Notes under the pieces: generated by a model
Told to the model about the DNA's origin: nothing
The model's input: only the letters and a program-made list of their open reading frames with translations
Databases searched by the model: none
Position numbers and translations under genes: made by a program
Assembly: GCF_004004515.1 (NCBI RefSeq)
Contig: NZ_RXOL01000010.1
Span: forward strand, 1-63,975
Source of the DNA: Croceicoccus ponticola
GTDB lineage: Bacteria > Pseudomonadota > Alphaproteobacteria > Sphingomonadales > Sphingomonadaceae
Length of the DNA stretch: 63,975 nt
Direction of reading: 5' to 3'
Shown: piece by piece, positions 9,501 to 17,854 of the stretch
Layout of the letters: each line of letters opens with the position of its first letter
Numbering within the stretch: position 1 is the stretch's first letter

Positions 9501-11267
9501 TTGCAGCAGCTCACGCAACCGCGCCGGATCGGAGGCGTCAAGCATCGACACCGCGGTGGGCCCTGCGCCCTGAGGAAGGCCTTCGAGCCTCGACAGCAAG
9601 TCGACCAGCGCGTCCGCCGTCTCCAAGGTCACGGGCTGCGACAGGCTTAGAGCCGCGAGCAGCTGTTCGACCACATCGGCCAGCTCTTCCAACGCTGACT
9701 TGGCGTTAGTCAGTACCGAGGCCAGGCGGGCCAGCTCAACAGGCTGGAGATCGAGGTTCCTCGCGCCCTCGAAAGGGTGCGGCACATCGACGCCCTCGTC
9801 GGCAAGCAGCTCACCATAGCGCTCGATTGTATCGATCAGCGCAGCTTCCTCGGTCCGCGTCATCCGCAGGAGAGGACCGGTGTTCATGGCCGGCGGAGTT
9901 GCGTTCATGCCAATGTAGCGGACCTGCCGCCCGAGGACTGAGAAGGCGGTCTCGCCGGTCGATCCGATCGGCTCGTGCAGGGCCTTTGCGATGTCGTTCA
10001 GGCGATCGCGTACTCTCGTGAGGGGATGCGGCGCATCAGGCATCTGCGGGATCGCTGCGGCCTGCGAGATCGTTCGTGCCAACTCGGCGAGGACGATCTT
10101 CTTGTTGGCCGTGCGCGAATGAAGCTCGAGGCAGACATCGCGCAGTCCGACCTTGACCAAGCGGTCGTGCACGACGGACAGCGCCGCCATCTTCTCGGCG
10201 ACGAACAAGACGCGCTTCCCGTCCTTCGCCGCGGCCGCGATGATGTTCGTGATCGTCTGACTCTTGCCGGTTCCGGGGGGACCCTGCACGACCAGGTTGC
10301 GGCCCGATCGCACCTCCTCGATCACCTTGGCCTGCGAGGCGTCCGCGTCGACGACGTGGAATATCCGCTCTGGCGGAAGCAGGTCGTCCAGCTGGTCCTC
10401 GGGGCCGAACAGCGGCTGTTCGCTGGCGAAGCCCTCGTAGAGTAGGCCCCGCGTGAGCGGATGATCTGCCAAGGCCTCGTCGGGCCAGGATTCGACATCG
10501 AGGTCGCGGTACATCAACAGCTTGCTGAAGCTGAAGAAGCCGAGTTGGATCGCGTCACGGTCGACCTGCCAGCGGTCGCGGGCGGCGATGACCGATTCGA
10601 CGCGCTCGAAGTAGCTTGAAGGCTTCCAATCCTCCTCTGTGTCGATCTCGGGCAGGTCGATGCCAAAGTCGTCCTTGAGCCGCTGCTGCAGCGGCAGGTT
10701 GGTCAGGATCTCCTCATCGCGCGCGCGGATGTCGTAGGTCGAGGTCCGGGAGTTGCGCACTAGTTCCACGGGCAAGAGCACCAGCGGCGCCTCGCGTTCG
10801 ATCCCCGAGTTTCGGTCCTCGAACCAGGTCAGGAAGCCGAGGGCGAGGTAGAGGATGTTGACGCCGCTCTCCTCTTCGGCCGTCTGGGCCTCGCGGGCGA
10901 TTTTGAGCAACTTCTTCTGAAGGGCATCGGGGCCAAGGCGCGTCTCGAGGTGAATGTCGGTGTAGCGGTCGGCGCCAAGCTCATCCTCGACCGAGGCGAA
11001 GTGGACCTCGTCGTCATCGTCTGATTTGTCCCGGCCAAGGGCGAGGAAGCGCATGACCTTCGAATCGCGAAGAATGGCGTGGACATCGTCAGACCGTTCG
11101 TTGACGACGTTGATAACGTTGCCGCGCGTGTTAGCGCGGTTCACGTGAACGAGACGGTTCCTCGTTCCCGTCTCGACCAGCCGACGGCGGGTCTCATCGA
11201 AAAGTCTAGCCACCTCGCTTCGCTGCTGCTGCGAGGGGCCCGATCCATCGTTCTGCAGTGTCGCCAT
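6591..11267 (-). CDS. Giant DUF4011-type SF1 helicase with Vsr-like nuclease region
   Basis: A 1558-residue protein. DUF4011-like N-terminus about residues 20-250 (ETGTRNRLVHVNR). Superfamily 1 helicase core split by a long insertion: Walker A GPPGTGKS at 329-336, Walker B DEAS at 952-955, GDQKQLPP at 976-983, VQGDERD near 1156 and LNVLFTRAR near 1196. Then a Vsr/DUF559-like endonuclease segment with FRIDIG (D1284), VECDG (E1301, D1303), YHSALWARERDRLR and HRIWSTDWF ending at 1340. A DUF3320-like stretch follows at about 1425-1460. Proteins of this architecture occur in anti-phage islands. ATG 11267 is chosen because the DUF4011 block begins soon after. It lies 82 bases downstream of the nuclease-like gene on the same strand, so the two probably form one operon. 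A role in sensing and cutting foreign DNA is inference. Confidence 0.88.
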   Translation of the reverse strand: MATLQNDGSGPSQQQRSEVARLFDETRRRLVETGTRNRLVHVNRANTRGNVINVVNERSDDVHAILRDSKVMRFLALGRDKSDDDDEVHFASVEDELGADRYTDIHLETRLGPDALQKKLLKIAREAQTAEEESGVNILYLALGFLTWFEDRNSGIEREAPLVLLPVELVRNSRTSTYDIRARDEEILTNLPLQQRLKDDFGIDLPEIDTEEDWKPSSYFERVESVIAARDRWQVDRDAIQLGFFSFSKLLMYRDLDVESWPDEALADHPLTRGLLYEGFASEQPLFGPEDQLDDLLPPERIFHVVDADASQAKVIEEVRSGRNLVVQGPPGTGKSQTITNIIAAAAKDGKRVLFVAEKMAALSVVHDRLVKVGLRDVCLELHSRTANKKIVLAELARTISQAAAIPQMPDAPHPLTRVRDRLNDIAKALHEPIGSTGETAFSVLGRQVRYIGMNATPPAMNTGPLLRMTRTEEAALIDTIERYGELLADEGVDVPHPFEGARNLDLQPVELARLASVLTNAKSALEELADVVEQLLAALSLSQPVTLETADALVDLLSRLEGLPQGAGPTAVSMLDASDPARLRELLQAGSEWRAEFDAQAPNFIDVAFAHPVTGLRGPLVAGCNSFFSRLGGAYRGASRELAGLLCGPLPKAAPERVALVDALGNVGSKRAAWETDQAYGARILGDAWRGERSDFALLISIAGWCDNLSQAALKAAPVAASELAASDDATSMLRRLIETATTARSTLAAATDFLNLDPATFGAERFEQAEVWSIVLRIGNMAMATDRYVGWVRLARMQGRMTAAGLADLAECMRTGAVDGPAAVVELRFARAEGLWRQALEQSPILRDLPMEKRHELVATFGRLERERLKDNVTDILAGHLAQVPQGAQGEMGVIRSEIGKKMRHLAIRRLFERAGTAIQRIKPVLLMSPISVAQYLPPNALSFDLLVIDEASQVRPEDALGAIARANQIVVVGDQKQLPPSSFFDRLAANDDADEDEPELLAGAAKVGAMESVLTLCEARGLGSRMLQWHYRSRDPSLIKVSNREFYEDGLILPPSPLQADPEFGLCFTQVAGVYDKGGKRDNRKEGEAIVARVAEHARKNPSLSLGIVTFSFAQRNLITELLELARRGDTVLDAFMREGQSEDIFVKNIENVQGDERDVILVSVGYGPAVAGGRLTSMSFGPVNGEGGERRLNVLFTRARIRCEVFASFDPGDIDVSRTAGQGPRILKRFLEYAKSGQLEEHSPTGLDADTPFEEDVADVIRSFGFLADPQVGSAGFRIDIGVRHSERPGTYVLAVECDGAAYHSALWARERDRLRQDVLEHLGWRFHRIWSTDWFYNRRAEIERLRHALVAAREAAEAGIKVEGANESRPALPTVDEPVPVIAIADIVERKMPAYQRAVFPVNSLQEPHEVSTAVLADLVKRIIEAKGPIHVEEAARRIASCFGKEKAGSRIVTATRAALARAQSHDSQLLSDGTFSFTRDQSERPPVRDRSMESGATLKAANISALEVKAALALAREDNAGGDDADLIRSAARLLGFRRVGADLQAKISGAL

Positions 11268-11349
11268 TATCAACCCCGAGACCGCCCGACTGGCGGTGAC
11301 CCACAATACAAACCGCGCCGACGCAGGACACCCCATGCAGCCACGGACG

Positions 11350-12717
11350 TCAACCAGCCCGGTCGAGCGCCTCGCGTTCGACCTCGTCGCGCAGGGCTTC
11401 GGTGCCGACCGATGCGGGTTCGAGCTTCCCTTCAACGATCTTGGCCGGCTTTGGCTGCCATGCGGTCAGCCGCCCGCCCACGCTGGCGTGGAACTGGCTC
11501 GCGGACTTGACTAACTCGGCTACGATTATCTTGCGCTGTGCGAATTTCGCGCCGAGCTCGCGGACCAACAAAACCTCGAAGGAGGAGACGACCATGCCCG
11601 GCCGCTCGTCGATCGTGATCTCGGGATTGTTCACTAAAGTGGCAAGCGGATATTGTGTCACCTGTGCCCGACCTGGCCAGAAGAGCCTGACGTGCAAGTC
11701 CTTGGGCTCCGTGCCCGAAAGTTGCTTCAACAGCCAGCTCACCCGCGCCTTCGTGGACTTCCGGTCACCCGGCGCGCGCAGGCGCATCGAGACGCTCACC
11801 ACCCGCTTCCTGAAATCGGCGCTAACCTGCATCGGGCCGGCGGCGTTGGGAACAACGATGTCAGCGGCAAGGGAGGCGTCTGCGGTCAACGCGGCCGAAG
11901 CCTTCTTGAGCCGCTCCGTCGGGTCGGTCGCTTCGGCACGGCCCATCGCGATCTGAACGTGGTTGTTCACTTGGCGGCTCATGACCGTAGTGATGCGGTC
12001 GAGCAACTGGTGCCAAGAGCCGACGACGTCCTGGCACTGCTGGTTCTTTGCGTTAATGACCCCGCCTGCCGCCACGCTCTCGCACAGTTCTGACCAGGCC
12101 GCCGGCATCTGATCAAATTCTTTCACGCCTGAACTGGGATGCAGGAGGAAGCGTTGAAGCTCCGAAAGAAGGATCAGCTGTTCTCGGTCCTCGACCTCTC
12201 CAAGTTCCTGCAGAAGGTGGGCCTGCGTGATCACATTGCCCCAGGACCAGTGAAAGAGGGACACCTTGCGAGTGAACACCGGGCTGACGATCAGTGGGTG
12301 ATGGGTCGGCAGGGGAGTAAACTGGTTCGAGAGCGTGATCACCGCGTCGATGCCGTTCAACTTCGCGAGGTTGAGGTAGCCCTCAATCTGCGCATTGGTC
12401 AGCTCGGCCGCGCCGACCTTCGCCTCGACGAGGGCTGTCCACGTTGACTTGCCGGTGTTGACAACGATCAGGCCATCGGGACGGTGCTTCGCATCGCCGG
12501 CGCTCTTGGTGAGGACGACCTCGGTGAACGTGTCGATCCGCCCGCGCGTACCGACCTTCTGGCCGAGCCCGCCCAGCAGCGCCCGGCCGAAGCCGCCGAC
12601 ACTTTCAAGGCAGGCCAGAAAGATCGAAAGTGTACGACCCTCCTTAGAAGTGTCTGCCAGAACAGGGAAGAGCCGCGCTGGCTCACCCGATTTAACAAAG
12701 TCCGGAAGTCGCCCCAT
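11350..12717 (-). CDS. PD-(D/E)XK nuclease-like protein, helicase partner
   Basis: A 455-residue protein that I cannot assign to a named family. Residues 58-120 fit a PD-(D/E)XK nuclease core: RPDG (D81), then LVEAK with E98 and K100, then NAQIEGY giving the QxxxY helix motif (Q109 or Q110 to Y114) seen in RecB-like and type IV-like nucleases. The remaining 330 residues are mixed alpha/beta with no motif I recognise. ATG 12717 sits behind GGGGGAAATA. It is the first gene of a two-gene minus-strand unit with the giant helicase; this pairing is the main reason to read both as one defence system. No toxin, methylase or transposase signature is present. Confidence 0.72.
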   Translation of the reverse strand: MGRLPDFVKSGEPARLFPVLADTSKEGRTLSIFLACLESVGGFGRALLGGLGQKVGTRGRIDTFTEVVLTKSAGDAKHRPDGLIVVNTGKSTWTALVEAKVGAAELTNAQIEGYLNLAKLNGIDAVITLSNQFTPLPTHHPLIVSPVFTRKVSLFHWSWGNVITQAHLLQELGEVEDREQLILLSELQRFLLHPSSGVKEFDQMPAAWSELCESVAAGGVINAKNQQCQDVVGSWHQLLDRITTVMSRQVNNHVQIAMGRAEATDPTERLKKASAALTADASLAADIVVPNAAGPMQVSADFRKRVVSVSMRLRAPGDRKSTKARVSWLLKQLSGTEPKDLHVRLFWPGRAQVTQYPLATLVNNPEITIDERPGMVVSSFEVLLVRELGAKFAQRKIIVAELVKSASQFHASVGGRLTAWQPKPAKIVEGKLEPASVGTEALRDEVEREALDRAG

Positions 12718-13081
12718 TATTTCCCCCAGCTACTTTGCAGGAATTCGCACGCTCAGGGCCTGAGGGCAATAGTCCCAATAAATCCTTACGGATGAAAGCA
12801 GAGCGACCGCACTTCCTCTTCGCAAAACTGGCAACGCGAATAGTGAAATTTCAGTCAACGATCGAGGGGGCGCTGACAGACGCGTGACGTTGATCGCGGA
12901 TGGCACGGCGGTATTCGCTGACTTAGTCGCCATTCGCATGGCCAGATCAGGTCCTCAAAAGCTGCCTTCCGTTCATGAGGCTAGAAATGGCGATGAACGG
13001 CGGATTTCAGGGATCATTTGGTAAGCCTTCGAAGGCAGAGAAGTTGTGGAAAGCTGCTATATATCACTATAGCTCGGGCAC
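12718..13081. other. Intergenic region between divergent defence and GNAT genes
   Basis: Divergent promoter region of about 360 bases. It is more AT-rich than its neighbours close to the GNAT start (ATATATCACTATAG). No gene, strong hairpin or clear operator is visible. Confidence 0.4.
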
Positions 13082-13555
13082 ATGTCGAGCATGCTTCTCA
13101 CCAAGCTTCTCACTGGAGACCTTGCTAATCCGAAATGGCCTGATGGCTTCAGGCTAGTGCCATTTGTTCCGCAGGCGCACGCTCTGGCGTGTCATGATCT
13201 TCTGTCGGCCTCCTATACTCAAGGGCAGGGCACGATTGAAGCGATAGACGAATGGTGGGCGTCCATTGAAACCGACCATGAATATCTAGCAGATGGATTG
13301 TTTCTCGTAGTCGATTCCAGCTCCATTCCGGCTGCGTTCGGTCATTGTTGGTCGAGCGCTTTTCTGAAAGACTTTGCCGTATCTAGCGACTGGCGCAGAA
13401 AAGGGCTGGGCACGGCTTTGCTCTCCCACATGTTCATTTTCTTTCGGCAGCGTGGTTTCGATCAATTCAGACTGAAAGTTCGAAACGGAAATGATGCGGC
13501 CCTTGCCTTCTATCTTGGCCTCGACATGCAACCTACCAGTATTGCCTCCTCCTGA
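13082..13555 (+). CDS. GNAT-family N-acetyltransferase
   Basis: A 157-residue acetyltransferase. The acetyl-CoA binding motif A is present as LKDFAVSSDWRRKGLGTALL (the R-x-x-G-x-G/A loop at RRKGLG), followed by motif B-like RQRGFDQFRLKVRNGNDAALAFYLGLDM. The substrate cannot be told from sequence. It stands alone, divergent from the helicase operon, with lower GC than the flanking catabolic genes, consistent with recent arrival. GNAT toxins are usually paired with an RHH or HTH antitoxin; none is visible here, so a housekeeping or resistance-type acetyltransferase is more likely. Confidence 0.8.
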   Translation: MSSMLLTKLLTGDLANPKWPDGFRLVPFVPQAHALACHDLLSASYTQGQGTIEAIDEWWASIETDHEYLADGLFLVVDSSSIPAAFGHCWSSAFLKDFAVSSDWRRKGLGTALLSHMFIFFRQRGFDQFRLKVRNGNDAALAFYLGLDMQPTSIASS

Positions 13556-13562
13556 GTTGGGG

Positions 13563-13589
13563 AATGTCCGTAATCGGGTCGTTAGCTGA
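13563..13589 (+). repeat. Dispersed intergenic motif, copy 1
   Basis: AATGTCCGTAAT followed by GGGTCGTTAGCTGA. A near-identical copy, one base longer, is at 14782-14809. The two flank the PLP dehydratase gene in the same orientation. Confidence 0.55.
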
Positions 13590-13682
13590 CTGGTAGCTTT
13601 AAGGGCGCTCACCGCAAGGGTTAGCGATCACGAATGGGGTGGGATGCTGACCTTCCGCGATCTCGATTTCCGGCCAGCTTGA

Positions 13683-14675
13683 TTAGGCCGACGAGATTGC
13701 CTCGGCGAACAATTCGGCATCGACGTTTGCGCCCGACACGACGACAACGGTTGCGCCCTGTACCGGCTTCGCTTTACCAGAGAGCAGTGCCGCCAACGCC
13801 ACAGCGCCCCCGGGTTCGATCACCAACTTCATCACCTCGAATGCGTAGCGCATCGCTTCGCGCACTTCCTCGTCGGAAACGGACAGTCCGCCGGCGAGTA
13901 GCGCCTTGTTTATCGGAAAGGTCAGTTCGCCCGGCCTAGGACACAGCAACGCATCACAGATCGACTTCGCACTCGCAGGCACCGCTTCGCGCGTGCCGGA
14001 AGCGAGCGAGCGGGCAGTATCGTCGAACGCGGTCGGCTCGACCGACCAGACCGTTACTTCGGGTTGTGCATCGCGGATCGCAGTGGCAATCCCGGCAACA
14101 AGGCCGCCACCGCCGCAGCAGACCAGCACCTGCCCAATTCGTGCACCCAACTCAATGGCCTGCTCCATGATTTCGAGCCCGGCAGTTCCCTGTCCTGCAA
14201 TTATGTAAGGATCGTCGAAAGAGGGGACGAGAACCGCACCCCGCTCCTTCGACAGAGCTCCAGCGATTGCCTCGCGCGATTCCGTTTCGCGGTCATAGCG
14301 GATGACCTCGGCCCCGAGCGCATAGGTGTTGGCCAACTTCATGGCAGGCGCATCGGCCGGCATCACTATTGTCGCCGGAATGCCCAGAATGCGGGCCGCC
14401 GCAGCAACCCCTTGCGCATGATTGCCCGAAGACCATGCTACGACGCCCTTGGCACGGTCTGCGTAAGCGATGCGGGCCAGGCGATTGTAGGCGCCGCGGA
14501 ACTTGAAGGCCCCGCCAATCTGCACCCCTTCGTACTTTACGAGCACGCGCGTGCCGACACGCTCGTTCAGAAATCGGTATTCGAGCAGCGGCGTGCGCAC
14601 GGCTATGCCTCGGATCGTCACGGCCGCACTGCGGACGTCCTCGGCCGTGATGGCAAGGGCTACCTGCTTTGTCAT
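13683..14675 (-). CDS. Threonine/serine dehydratase-like PLP enzyme
   Basis: A 330-residue fold-type II PLP enzyme. The Schiff-base lysine is K58 in GGAFKFRGAYN; the asparagine loop SSGNHAQGVA and the phosphate-binding CCGGGGLVAG are intact. The absence of a C-terminal ACT regulatory domain and the 330-residue length match catabolic threonine/serine dehydratases, serine racemase and hydroxyaspartate dehydratase, which cannot be separated by eye. The product would be a 2-oxo acid plus ammonia. It is a single-gene unit flanked by two copies of a short dispersed repeat. Confidence 0.88.
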   Translation of the reverse strand: MTKQVALAITAEDVRSAAVTIRGIAVRTPLLEYRFLNERVGTRVLVKYEGVQIGGAFKFRGAYNRLARIAYADRAKGVVAWSSGNHAQGVAAAARILGIPATIVMPADAPAMKLANTYALGAEVIRYDRETESREAIAGALSKERGAVLVPSFDDPYIIAGQGTAGLEIMEQAIELGARIGQVLVCCGGGGLVAGIATAIRDAQPEVTVWSVEPTAFDDTARSLASGTREAVPASAKSICDALLCPRPGELTFPINKALLAGGLSVSDEEVREAMRYAFEVMKLVIEPGGAVALAALLSGKAKPVQGATVVVVSGANVDAELFAEAISSA

Positions 14676-15116
14676 TTATCGCATTCCTTCAGGCATCGCG
14701 CAGCATTATGAGCAGGATCGCTTCGTAGATTAGCGTCTCGCGCTGCCCAAGTAGAGCGGGCGAGTACTGTAACAGAGGCGCAATGTCCGCAATTAGGGTC
14801 GTTAGCTGAATAGCCGGTCTCCACCAAAATCTGCGCGAAGCTGCCAGTCCGCAAACAGCGTGGCGCGCGAGGGGCAGCTATGACCGAAATGTCGTGGTTA
14901 GCGAACGGTTCACTCTTCTTAGAGAGCGCCGGGCGGCTCCCAACCCGGTTCATCCGGTTCGGCTAGCCGTCCGTCCGGCGCGGGGCCATCCTTTTGACAG
15001 AACAGGGCACCTAGTGCGGGAAGCCAAGGAGCCTACCTTGCCGAATCCGCACGTTCAAACATCTTGATCACTGTGAGTTGGCGCAGCAGAGCACCCTGCG
15101 ATATGAAGGCCATGCC
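14676..15116. other. Intergenic region with repeat copy 2
   Basis: Divergent control region of about 440 bases between the dehydratase and the kinase gene. It contains the second copy of the dispersed motif at 14782-14809 (AATGTCCGCAATTAGG then GTCGTTAGCTGA). No gene is supported. Confidence 0.45.
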
Positions 15117-16001
15117 ATGGCTGGATTTGCCCCTTCAAAAGCGGAGAGCTCGCATCTGGCAACGGCGATCAGTCGACGCATGAAGTTCGCCCTTGGCGAC
15201 AACTTGTTCGCAGATGCCATCGAAAACGTCTGGAGAGCCAACGAGCGCGCCATAGCTGTAGGTTTATCCGGAGCGCAGGGTAGCGGAAAGTCGACAACAG
15301 CCGTTCGCATCGCAACTGCTCTTCACGAGAGGGGATTGCGCGTCACGATTTGTGCCATCGATGACTTCTACCTGAGCAGGACCGAACGGCTGGAGCTTGC
15401 AGAGAAATTCCATCCCTTGTTGGCAACCCGTGGTGTTCCGGGAACACACGATATTGCGCTTTTGGAATCCACACTTGCCAGAGTGCTGTCAGCTACGGAC
15501 AGTGACGCTGTCGAAATTCCACAATTCGACAAAGCTGCTGATGATCGTTTGCCATATCCCGAGTGGAGGATCTCCAGAGGTGCATCGGATGTTGTCCTGA
15601 TCGAGGGCTGGTGCGTCGGCGCGCGCCCACAGGACCTCAAATCTCTCGTCGAACCAGTCAACGTTCTCGAACGTGATGAGGATAGAGATGGCGCTTGGCG
15701 GCTTTACGTGAACGAGCAGCTGGCCAACGACTATTCTCGTATATTCTCAACGTTGGATCTTCAGCTCATGCTTCGAGCGCCATCGTTCGATTGTGTGCGT
15801 GCATGGCGGGCCGAACAAGAAGCGGGATTGTCACGTTCTTCGCCGAATGCTCAACCGCCCATGGATGATGCAACCTTGAATCGATTTATCGCGCACTATG
15901 AGCGGATCAGTCGCTGGATGTTGGAAGATGAGCCAGCGGATCTCATTGCTGACCTCGATACCATGCGAGCACCACATGCCTGGCGCGTTCGCAATGTGTG
16001 A
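15117..16001 (+). CDS. P-loop kinase, D-glycerate 3-kinase-like
   Basis: A 294-residue kinase of the plant-type glycerate kinase/uridine-kinase-like group. The P-loop is GAQGSGKST at residues 52-60. ICAIDDFYLSR supplies the Walker B-like aspartates, FHPLLATRGVPGTHD is the family loop, and VLIEGWCVGARP is the conserved downstream block. It likely phosphorylates D-glycerate to 3-phosphoglycerate with ATP. ATG 15117 is preferred to the upstream TTG at 15078 because GAAGG stands close before it. It is not in an operon with photorespiration or glycerate genes here, so the metabolic context is not visible. Confidence 0.8.
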   Translation: MAGFAPSKAESSHLATAISRRMKFALGDNLFADAIENVWRANERAIAVGLSGAQGSGKSTTAVRIATALHERGLRVTICAIDDFYLSRTERLELAEKFHPLLATRGVPGTHDIALLESTLARVLSATDSDAVEIPQFDKAADDRLPYPEWRISRGASDVVLIEGWCVGARPQDLKSLVEPVNVLERDEDRDGAWRLYVNEQLANDYSRIFSTLDLQLMLRAPSFDCVRAWRAEQEAGLSRSSPNAQPPMDDATLNRFIAHYERISRWMLEDEPADLIADLDTMRAPHAWRVRNV

Positions 16002-16027
16002 GATGGCCTGACGTTCAGGCGGAACAA

Positions 16028-16243
16028 TTACTCATGGACCCGCCTATTCCACATCGTCCCCGCCTCCTCACGCGTTGGCCTGCTCGGTCCTTCGGCTCCG
16101 CACAAATTGCAGATCACAGCAAAGTGCTTGGCGTAGACATGCTCGTAGAAACCCAGATTAATCGAAGCGCAGAACGGGCATGCGGCCAAATCCGTGGCTG
16201 TTGAAACTGGCAATCGCCTGCAAGAACCTTTGGGGTCTGACAT
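16028..16243 (-). CDS. Lar-like zinc-ribbon protein
   Basis: A 71-residue protein with the layout of Lar (restriction alleviation) family proteins: CPFC (C22, C25), then CNLCGAEGP (C45, C48), and a C-terminal T-REEAGTMWNRR helix. In Rac and other prophages Lar proteins modulate type I restriction; many homologues are simply phage- or island-borne zinc ribbons of unknown role. It converges with the kinase gene (26-base gap). Its presence supports a phage or island origin for this stretch, but it need not be active against restriction. Confidence 0.7.
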   Translation of the reverse strand: MSDPKGSCRRLPVSTATDLAACPFCASINLGFYEHVYAKHFAVICNLCGAEGPSRPTREEAGTMWNRRVHE

Positions 16244-16302
16244 TCGCTCTAACTTTGCTGCCGACTTACCTCATTATGGAAATGGTTTTTGTCTGCAGCG
16301 CC

Positions 16303-16977
16303 TTAATTCGTTTCGAGCGGAGTGAAACGGGCTGGCATAATTGCATTTGTGGTCACCGATCCGTCGGTTGCTTTTTCAACAAGCGTTACCTGTTGCACAT
16401 CCTGATTGCCCAGCGGCATGACCAATCGACCACCCGGCGTAAGCTGATCTACAAGCGGGCCAGGCACTTCTTCTCCTGCAGCCGCCACGATGATCTTGTC
16501 AAACGGTGCCGCATCCATCCATCCGCGAGAACCATCCCCAGTGCGGAGCGTGACGTTGGAGTACTCCAATGCCTCCATGCGGGATTTGGCAACTTCGACG
16601 AATTCCTCGACGACATCGATACTCCAGACATGGCTGGCCAATTCCGCCAGAACCGCAGCCTGATAACCATAGCCAGTCCCGACATCGAGAACCTTGTCCT
16701 CAGGTTGGATATCGAGAAGATCCATCATCAATGCCGCTATGAATGGCTGAGATATCGTCTTTTCGAAACCAATTGGTAGCGGGCCATCCTGATAGGCCGC
16801 GAGAATCAGCTGGTGAGGAACGAAATAGTGGCGGGGCACCTTCAGAAGCGCCGCACGCAATCGATCGCCCATGACAGGTTTGCCGGTTTCATCGCTAATC
16901 AGATCAAAGTGGATATCGATCACCTCGACCATATGCCGACGATAAACGGCCAGGTGCTCCTCGGTAATCGGTTTCAT
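16303..16977 (-). CDS. pcm: Protein-L-isoaspartate O-methyltransferase
   Basis: A 224-residue SAM-dependent methyltransferase that repairs isoaspartyl residues in aged proteins. Family blocks are VPRHYFVPHQ, ISQPFIAALM, the SAM-binding VLDVGTGYGYQ (residues 96-106), and IIVAAAGEEVPGPLVDQLTPGGRLVMPLG. The length matches the usual 210-225 residues. In many alphaproteobacteria Pcm lies with surE; here it is isolated, so it may be a second copy carried on accessory DNA. Confidence 0.88.
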   Translation of the reverse strand: MKPITEEHLAVYRRHMVEVIDIHFDLISDETGKPVMGDRLRAALLKVPRHYFVPHQLILAAYQDGPLPIGFEKTISQPFIAALMMDLLDIQPEDKVLDVGTGYGYQAAVLAELASHVWSIDVVEEFVEVAKSRMEALEYSNVTLRTGDGSRGWMDAAPFDKIIVAAAGEEVPGPLVDQLTPGGRLVMPLGNQDVQQVTLVEKATDGSVTTNAIMPARFTPLETN

Positions 16978-17379
16978 ACCTCTACGCCTCTCTCGCGAGT
17001 CCTTTCCAGTCTCATACTATGCCTTCACGGGTCATGAGTCTTCTCGGGCTCTTAAAATCTGCCGTAAGCTTCGCCAGACGTGTAACGGTGCAGAGTTTTG
17101 AGAGGGGCCCCGAAGCATGGCAAACATTGCTCATCGACTCTCATGCATCGGTAAACTGCTGGATAAATGATATGCTTTGGCTGACCGAGTACCGGCCCTC
17201 ACTGGACGTTGGTCTATCCAGGTACTGGCCTGCATGCGCGGCAGCGCATGGCGCGGTGACGGTAGGGCGAAGCTGAAGGATCTGGCTGCCGCGCTGGAGC
17301 GGTGAAAGCGAGCGGCGGATGCTATCGTGTCCTATCCCAATGCAGGGTTCGGGAATCTCCTATAATAAGCGGCAATTCC
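16978..17379. other. Intergenic region between pcm and nsrR-like gene
   Basis: About 400 bases. A short coding-like tail, GRAKLKDLAAALER followed by a stop near 17304 on the plus strand, could be the end of a lost gene, but it has no recognisable family. CTATAATAA near 17360 resembles a -10 box. Nothing else is supported. Confidence 0.3.
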
Positions 17380-17799
17380 TTAGCTGGCGTGCAACAGGTG
17401 TAAGAAGTTGCCCTTCATGGCTAGAACGTCGGCAAGCGAATATTGATCAAGCACGGCAAGAAAAGCATCGATTGCCTCATCGAGCACACTGGTCAGGCCG
17501 CACGCCGGCGCAATGATGCATTCGCCACACCCGACCAGATCAAAATCGTCCTCGGTATGACGGATTATTTTGCCCACATTGATATCCTTGGCAGGCACTG
17601 CAAGCCGAACACCGCCTGAGCGGCCGCGGACACTCTCCACATACCCTGTGTGCACCAGGTCGCTCACAACCTTCATGAGGTGGTTTTGCGAGATGCCATA
17701 AGCCGTCGCAATCTCGGAAATCGAGCACAGACGATCGGGCCGCGAGCCGAGATAGAGCAGCACGCGCATTGCATAGTCGGTGTAGCGGGTGAGCCGCAT
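17380..17799 (-). CDS. nsrR: Rrf2-family repressor, NsrR-like (nitric oxide sensor)
   Basis: A 139-residue Rrf2 winged-helix repressor. The HTH is about residues 26-50 (SISEIATAYGISQNHLMKVV), the wing is RGRSGGVRLA, and three cysteines, C91, C94 and C100 in CGECIIAPAC, are placed to bind an Fe-S cluster as in NsrR. NO destroys the cluster and relieves repression. ATG 17799 begins the conserved MRLTRYTDYAMRVL; an upstream in-frame ATG at 17823 has no support and would overlap the first operator. It is divergent from a globin/flavohaemoprotein operon with two palindromes between them, which makes NsrR a better call than IscR or RirA. Confidence 0.88.
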   Translation of the reverse strand: MRLTRYTDYAMRVLLYLGSRPDRLCSISEIATAYGISQNHLMKVVSDLVHTGYVESVRGRSGGVRLAVPAKDINVGKIIRHTEDDFDLVGCGECIIAPACGLTSVLDEAIDAFLAVLDQYSLADVLAMKGNFLHLLHAS

Positions 17800-17817
17800 C
17801 GCCAAGATCTCCAAATG

Positions 17818-17834
17818 ATGCATTTCAATTGCAT
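17818..17834. promoter_or_regulatory. NsrR-like operator 1
   Basis: ATGCATTTCAATTGCAT: arms ATGCA and TGCAT in inverted order around a 7-base centre. It resembles the AAGATGCAT-type half sites bound by NsrR. It lies just upstream of the nsrR-like start, so it may mediate autoregulation. Confidence 0.7.
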
Positions 17835-17854
17835 GATTTAAGCAGCGCGTATAG

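Noticed and set aside
13082-13555. GNAT toxin of a toxin-antitoxin pair
   Set aside because: No RHH or HTH antitoxin gene adjoins it and the protein looks like an ordinary acetyltransferase.
17380-17799. IscR or RirA identity for the Rrf2 regulator
   Set aside because: The divergent globin and flavohaemoprotein genes and the ATGCAT-type operators fit NsrR better; no isc or iron genes are adjacent.
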